DNA of 64,000 bases from Hymenobacter cyanobacteriorum (lineage in GTDB: Bacteria; Bacteroidota; Bacteroidia; Cytophagales; Hymenobacteraceae), in assembly GCF_022631375.1 (NCBI RefSeq), contig NZ_JALBGC010000004.1:787975-851974 (forward strand), in the 5' to 3' direction. The notes beneath the pieces were generated by a model. The model was not told where the DNA came from. It worked only from the letters and a program-made list of their open reading frames with translations, and ran no database searches. Position numbers and translations under genes: made by a program. Shown here in pieces: positions 60,184 to 64,000 of this stretch (the first letter of the stretch is position 1; every line of letters starts with the position of its first letter).

Positions 60184-60191
60184 TACCTTTG
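60184..60191 (+). promoter_or_regulatory. Bacteroidota -7 element upstream of fur
   Basis: TACCTTTG, a perfect match, 29 nt before the GTG at 60220. A TTG lies only 11 nt upstream, too close for a standard -33. Confidence 0.5.
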
Positions 60192-60219
60192 TCCCGCCGA
60201 CTTACACCTTATATATACA

Positions 60220-60819
60220 GTGAGTAAATCCCAAACCGTCCCCGCCAACCTCGTTGATGAAGCAGGGCAGGGGGTAGGCGGCTCTTCCGAAACCGGCTAC
60301 GCCGCCAAGCACACCCCCAGCCCCGCCTCCGAAGCCCCCCTGAATACCGACAAGCTCGAAGAAGTCAAGAAGCTCTTCACCGCTCACCTCGAAAACAAAG
60401 GGCTCCGCAAAACCGGTGAGCGTTACGCCATCCTTGAAGAAATCTACGCTCGCTCCGGGCACTTCGATGTCGAAGAACTCTACGCCGGCATGAAGGAACG
60501 AGGCCTGCAAGTAAGCCGCGCCACCGTGTATAACACGCTCGACCTCTTGGTCGAACAAGGCCTCGTCAGCAAGCACCAGTTCGGCCGCAACCTCGCCCAG
60601 TACGAAAAGAGCTACGGCTACCGCCAGCACGACCACGTCATTTGCACCGAATGCCATAAAGTGGTGGAATTCTGCGACCCCCGCATCCACGGCATCCAAA
60701 CCATGGTCGGAGACCTGCTGAACTTCCATATCTTGCACCATTCTTTGAATCTTTACGGCATCTGCGGCGACTGCCGCGCTAAGGCTGAAGCCGCCGCCCG
60801 CCAGAGCAACCCCTCATGA
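60220..60819 (+). CDS. fur: Fur-family transcriptional regulator
   Basis: 199 residues from GTG 60220, with a Ser/Ala/Pro-rich N-terminal extension of about 40 residues (VSKSQTVPANLVDEAGQGVG) before the winged helix (KLEEVKKLFTAHLENKGLRKTGERYAILEEIYARSGHFDVEEL; VSRATVYNTLDLLVEQGLV). Metal site HDHVICTECHKVVEFCD and a C-terminal CGDCR, so a structural zinc of CxxC type. Typical ferric uptake or peroxide regulator; ligand cannot be told. The next gene overlaps by 4 nt (ATGA). Confidence 0.92.
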   Translation: MSKSQTVPANLVDEAGQGVGGSSETGYAAKHTPSPASEAPLNTDKLEEVKKLFTAHLENKGLRKTGERYAILEEIYARSGHFDVEELYAGMKERGLQVSRATVYNTLDLLVEQGLVSKHQFGRNLAQYEKSYGYRQHDHVICTECHKVVEFCDPRIHGIQTMVGDLLNFHILHHSLNLYGICGDCRAKAEAAARQSNPS

Positions 60820-61166
60820 CCACAACCAGCACCGTCCAAAACGGCATCCTCCTCATCCGCCTTTCCGGCGACCTCATCGGCAGCCCCGACACCGACCAGC
60901 TCCTGCAAACGGTTAACAGCCACCTCGGCGAAGACCTCACTCACTGCGCCATCGACCTCTCCGAAATCCGCTACATCAACAGTACGGGCATCGGCGTCCT
61001 GGTCTCGCTCCTCACCAAATTCCGCAGCCGCGGCGGCGAGCTGGTCCTCATCAACCCCGCCGACCACCCCAAGAAGATGCTGGCTATCACGAAACTAAAC
61101 AACATCTTCACCGTTTCGCCCGACGAAGCCACCGCCCGTCAACAGCTAACCCCGGCCGCCATTTAG
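60816..61166 (+). CDS. STAS-domain anti-sigma factor antagonist-like protein
   Basis: 116 residues, ATG overlapping the fur stop (ATGA). IDLSEIRYINSTGIGVLVSLLTKFRSRGGELVLINP is the SpoIIAA-like STAS core with the phosphorylatable Ser in INSTGIG. Anti-anti-sigma proteins partner with a kinase/anti-sigma; none is near. Coupling with fur suggests a joint transcription unit. The stop codon lies within the terminator loop. Confidence 0.85.
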   Translation: MTTTSTVQNGILLIRLSGDLIGSPDTDQLLQTVNSHLGEDLTHCAIDLSEIRYINSTGIGVLVSLLTKFRSRGGELVLINPADHPKKMLAITKLNNIFTVSPDEATARQQLTPAAI

Positions 61167-61181
61167 GCGGCCGTTTTTTTG
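61153..61181 (+). terminator. Terminator containing the STAS gene stop codon
   Basis: CGGCCGCC ATTTA GGCGGCCG followed by TTTTTTT; the TAG of the STAS gene (61164-61166) is in the loop/arm. Compact gene ending. Confidence 0.8.
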
Positions 61182-61196
61182 TCCTTTTGGTACGTT

Positions 61197-61235
61197 GTCT
61201 GTCATCCTGAGCGGAGCGAAGGACCCTATCAAGTA
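61197..61235. repeat. Half of a palindromic element, family B
   Basis: GTCTGTCATCCTGAGCGGAG..CGAAGGACCCTATC is one arm of family B, but no matching second arm follows before purA. Confidence 0.7.
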
Positions 61236-61376
61236 AGAACAAGCAATAATCTAGACTCTTAATACCAACCACCTTAATAACAGCTCTCCCAAGAGCTTTC
61301 CACCTCGTCAGTCTCCATTCTCCTTTTCGGAGAGGGGCCGGGGGAAAGCGCTTCGGTCGGGCGACCCTCAACCACC

Positions 61377-62645
61377 ATGCCAGTAGACGTATTAGTAGGC
61401 CTCCAATGGGGCGATGAAGGCAAAGGCAAAATCGTAGACGTCCTCGCGCCGACCTACGATGCTGTAGCCCGCTTCCAGGGTGGCCCCAACGCCGGCCACA
61501 CCCTGTTCTTCGACGGCGTCAAGCACGTCCTGCACCAAGTTCCCAGCGGCATTTTCCACCCCCACATCCTCAACATCGTCGGCAATGGCGTCGTCCTCGA
61601 CCCCATCGTCTTTCGCCAAGAGCTCCAAAAACTCACCGATAGAGGAATTGACTGGTCTAAAAACCTCTACATCTCCAAAAAAGCCCAGCTCATCCTCCCG
61701 TCGCACCGCGCCCTCGACCGCATCAGCGAAGAAGCCCGCGGCAACACCAAAATCGGCAGCACCCTCAAAGGCATCGGCCCCACCTACTCCGATAAAATCG
61801 GCCGCATCGGCCTCCGCGTCAGCCATATCCTCCTGCCCGATTTCCAACATCGTTACCAGGAAGCCGTCGCCCAGCACGCCGCCATCGCCGCCCACCACCA
61901 TAAGCAGCTCGAAATCGAAGCCCTCGAAGCCGACTTTTTCTCCGCCGTCGAATTCCTGCGCACCCTCCAACTCATCGACACCGAATACCTCCTCAACGAC
62001 CTCCTCGCCCAAGGCAAGCGCATCCTCGCCGAAGGCGCCCAAGGCTCCCTCCTCGACATCGACTTCGGTTCCTACCCCTACGTTACCTCGTCCAGCACCA
62101 TCGCCGCCGGCGCCTGCACCGGCCTCGGCATCGCCCCGCGCCACATCGACAAAGTCTACGGCATCATCAAAGCCTACAGCACCCGCGTCGGCAGCGGCCC
62201 TTTCCCCACCGAGCTCCACGACGAAGTCGGCGAACAAATCCGTCAGGCCGGCCGCGAGTTTGGCTCAACCACCGGCCGCCCCCGCCGCACCGGCTGGATA
62301 GACCTGCCCGCCCTCCGCTACGCCATCATGCTGAACGGCGTCACCGAGCTCCACCTCATGAAAGCCGACGTCCTCGACGGCTTCACCGAAATCCAGGCCT
62401 GCACCCACTACCGCACCGCCACCGGCGCCAGCACCCCCCAACTCCCCGACCCCGGCGAGCTCACCACCATCACCCCCGAGTACATCACCCTCCCTGGCTG
62501 GAATTCCGACCTCACCACCCTCACCGACGCCGCCCAACTCCCCCCCAACCTCGTTGCTTACCTCGAATTCCTCGAAAAGGAGCTGCAAGTCCCCATCAGC
62601 ATCGTCAGCGTCGGCCCTGACCGCGTCAGCACCTTGCACCGCTAA
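61377..62645 (+). CDS. purA: Adenylosuccinate synthetase
   Basis: 422 residues from ATG 61377. MPVDVLVGLQWGDEGKGKIVD (N-terminal GxxxGDEGKGK P-loop), FQGGPNAGHTLFFDG, LVIPSHRALD-like ILPSHRALDRI, GSTLKGIGPTYSDKIGRIG, LAEGAQGSLLDIDFGSYPYVTSS and TTGRPRRTGWIDL are the family motifs. Converts IMP and aspartate to adenylosuccinate with GTP. Codon usage is strikingly CTC/GTC/ATC rich compared with other genes. A terminator follows. Confidence 0.95.
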   Translation: MPVDVLVGLQWGDEGKGKIVDVLAPTYDAVARFQGGPNAGHTLFFDGVKHVLHQVPSGIFHPHILNIVGNGVVLDPIVFRQELQKLTDRGIDWSKNLYISKKAQLILPSHRALDRISEEARGNTKIGSTLKGIGPTYSDKIGRIGLRVSHILLPDFQHRYQEAVAQHAAIAAHHHKQLEIEALEADFFSAVEFLRTLQLIDTEYLLNDLLAQGKRILAEGAQGSLLDIDFGSYPYVTSSSTIAAGACTGLGIAPRHIDKVYGIIKAYSTRVGSGPFPTELHDEVGEQIRQAGREFGSTTGRPRRTGWIDLPALRYAIMLNGVTELHLMKADVLDGFTEIQACTHYRTATGASTPQLPDPGELTTITPEYITLPGWNSDLTTLTDAAQLPPNLVAYLEFLEKELQVPISIVSVGPDRVSTLHR

Positions 62646-62689
62646 ACACGAAACCCGGCCACCGCTACCGTTTCTCGCTGCTGCTTCCA

Positions 62690-62738
62690 GCCCCGCATCC
62701 CTCCCCAGCCGCACGCTAGAGCCGGATGCGGGGCTTTT
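62690..62738 (+). terminator. Terminator of purA
   Basis: GCCCCGCATCC (62690-62700) and GGATGCGGGGC (62724-62734) form perfect 11-bp arms, followed by TTTT. Confidence 0.85.
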
Positions 62739-63064
62739 GCCTAGAAAAAGCCTGTTCTCGTCATTCCACTCATCTCAAAACCCTGTCACCACAAACATGC
62801 CTGCCCCCAAAACCACTCATCATTGAATAAGAGGGTAGGGGGGAAGAGGCCCAATCCAACCAGGTTGCTGACCCCAAACCTCCACTCATAACGCCCATCC
62901 CACTCTATCCAGCAAGCATCCCATCCAAGCACCAATATGTCAAACGGTACCTTTTCACCCCAAATCAGCCCACATTTGAAGCCTATTCGCCAGCACGGTT
63001 GAATTTTTTAGCCGCATCAATCAGTTACTTACAACCCTAATTCAGCTATTTCGTAAAAGCCCCC

Positions 63065-63094
63065 TTGCCGCCCCGAAAACTCCCCCTACCTTTG
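63065..63094 (+). promoter_or_regulatory. rRNA promoter P1
   Basis: TTG 63065-63067, 19-nt spacer, TACCTTTG 63087-63094, followed by CAGTCCCGAAACG. Confidence 0.7.
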
Positions 63095-63240
63095 CAGTCC
63101 CGAAACGTCAAACGGACCAACGGAAACATCAAAAGCACCCGCTTCGGTACCAAATTGAAAGGTCGGGAACTCCCGCGAAAAGCAGTTTGTCTTACCCACC
63201 GCGGCCAGTCGCAAGCGTCAAGATTTATTTCTCGAATAGC

Positions 63241-63272
63241 TTGCACCGGCGAAAAAAGCCACCGTACCTTTG
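63241..63272 (+). promoter_or_regulatory. rRNA promoter P2
   Basis: TTG 63241-63243, 21-nt spacer, TACCTTTG 63265-63272, followed by CAACCCGC. Confidence 0.65.
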
Positions 63273-63348
63273 CAACCCGCTTCAACCGGAAGCGACCAGA
63301 ATTTGAAAATCGACGCGAAAAGATTCTAAAAATTTTTCGCCAAAAAAT

Positions 63349-63377
63349 TTGAAAGTCAAAAAAATCAACTACCTTTG
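63349..63377 (+). promoter_or_regulatory. rRNA promoter P3
   Basis: TTG 63349-63351, 18-nt AT-rich spacer, TACCTTTG 63370-63377, followed by CACTCCCAAAACGAAC, identical to the sequence after P4. The A/T-rich tract upstream (63300-63365) resembles an UP element. Confidence 0.75.
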
Positions 63378-63508
63378 CACTCCCAAAACGAACAGAGGTA
63401 ACCGTAACCCAGTCTTAAAACACTGACTTACAAACAAAAAAGCTGCTTTAAACGAAAGTAGTAGATTTGAAAACTAAATCGAAAAACAGAAAGATTTTCG
63501 AAAACAAG

Positions 63509-63538
63509 TTGCCAAATCAAAATTAGTTTCTACCTTTG
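63509..63538 (+). promoter_or_regulatory. rRNA promoter P4
   Basis: TTG 63509-63511, 19-nt spacer, TACCTTTG 63531-63538, followed by CACTCCCAAAACGAAC as after P3. Closest to the 16S gene, with an A-rich tract upstream. Confidence 0.75.
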
Positions 63539-63624
63539 CACTCCCAAAACGAACAAAGGCGGACAATGCCAACCCCGGGTTACACCACCGACCCACACTG
63601 ACGCTTCAAATGGAAGCATCACAC

Positions 63625-63633
63625 GTTCTTTGA
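63625..63633 (+). promoter_or_regulatory. boxA-like antitermination site in the rRNA leader
   Basis: GTTCTTTGA resembles the boxA word seen in rRNA leaders (TGCTCTTTA in E. coli) and lies about 170 nt before the 16S gene. Confidence 0.4.
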
Positions 63634-63795
63634 ATGACGGAAATAGACAAAATAGTAAGTGTTCCACTTGCTGCTTCTTCTTCGGAAGAGACACAGTGAA
63701 ACAAACCAAGCGAAACGAATTTGACCATAATGTCAATATGTGAGCAAGGTCAGCACTCGACATCAGCCCCTCTTCGGATGGGTGTAGAACATTTT

Positions 63796-64000
63796 ACAAT
63801 GGAGAGTTTGATCTTGGCTCAGGATGAACGCTAGCGGCAGGCCTAATACATGCAAGTCGAACGGTGGCAGCAATGCCATAGTGGCGCACGGGTGCGTAAC
63901 GCGTAACCAACCTACCCGAATCTGGGGGATAGCCCGCCGAAAGGCGGATTAATACCGCATAAAACTGCAGTGTGGCATCACATAACAGTTAAAGATTTAT
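63796..64000 (+). rRNA. 16S rRNA, 5' end
   Basis: Begins near ACAATGGAGAGTTTGATC and continues GGCTCAGGATGAACGCTAGC, GGCAGGCCTAATACATGCAA and GTCGAACGG, with GGTGCGTAACGCGT and GATAGCCCGCCGAAAGGCGG. These are the conserved 16S helices at the 5' end, in a form seen in Cytophagales. About 205 nt are in the window; the gene continues to the right. The 5' boundary is approximate. Confidence 0.95.

Larger units (their letters stand above)
62739..63795 (+). promoter_or_regulatory. rRNA operon upstream region
   Basis: About 1.06 kb without a protein gene. 62739-63060 is G-poor, C-rich and featureless. 63065-63540 holds four promoters listed separately. 63540-63795 is the leader, with a boxA-like GTTCTTTGA at 63625 and several potential stem arms. 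ORFs in this stretch are chance readings. Confidence 0.75.

Noticed and set aside
63046..63763. Short readings in the rRNA upstream region
   Set aside because: They overlap the promoter array and leader and have no coding character.

Overview
The window looks like chromosome of a high-GC Bacteroidota, most likely a Hymenobacter-like member of the Cytophagales. Support comes from a SusC/SusD pair, a secreted protein with a type IX secretion C-terminal tail, LytS/LytTR two-component pairs, a menaquinone pathway cluster, the Bacteroidota promoter signature (TTG about 20 nt upstream of TAnnTTTG), frequent GTG/TTG starts without strong Shine-Dalgarno sequences, and a 16S rRNA 5' end whose sequence fits this group. 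Genus assignment is inference; the 16S fragment is only about 205 nt.

Layout. 1-6016: start of a secreted protein (minus, cut by the edge), a TPR-like periplasmic protein, and two paralogous LytS-type kinase / LytTR regulator pairs facing each other around a Uma2-family gene. 6066-11271: small membrane proteins, a TlpA-like thioredoxin-fold protein and two outer-membrane-type beta proteins. 11274-17401: menaquinone genes on the minus strand (menE, menB, menD, menF and a MenI-like thioesterase). 17589-23834: phosphatase, pyruvate dehydrogenase E2, HslV, a deoxyhypusine-synthase-like protein, a SUKH protein, an AraC-type regulator and an SDR. 24802-38180: an amino-sugar locus: NagX-like membrane protein, AnmK, a two-domain NagB, then divergently SusC, SusD and a lipoprotein, closed by a convergent GHL10-type glycosidase; it looks built to take up and recycle GlcNAc/MurNAc-containing glycans. 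38364-48696: rhomboid protease, quinone oxidoreductase-like protein, an FAD protein, HldD, a BtuF/BtuC-like transporter pair, QueD and LpxB. 48940-57435: a large secreted reprolysin-type metalloprotease, ClpX, ClpP, trigger factor and tRNA-Leu(UAG). 57574-62645: SpoT/RelA, a CHY zinc-finger protein, Fur, a STAS protein and PurA. 63065 to the end: a promoter array of four Bacteroidota-type promoters driving an rRNA operon that runs off the right edge.

The most unusual property is a dense set of long, near-perfect intergenic inverted repeats (about 75-125 bp, arms up to 41 bp) of at least nine sequence families at 24 places, usually filling the gap between co-directional genes and often starting at the stop codon. 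One copy lies in frame inside a LytTR regulator gene. A second oddity is an abrupt change to strongly C-rich, CTC/GTC-using sequence inside the spoT gene near 59.4 kb that continues through purA into the non-coding DNA before the rRNA operon.
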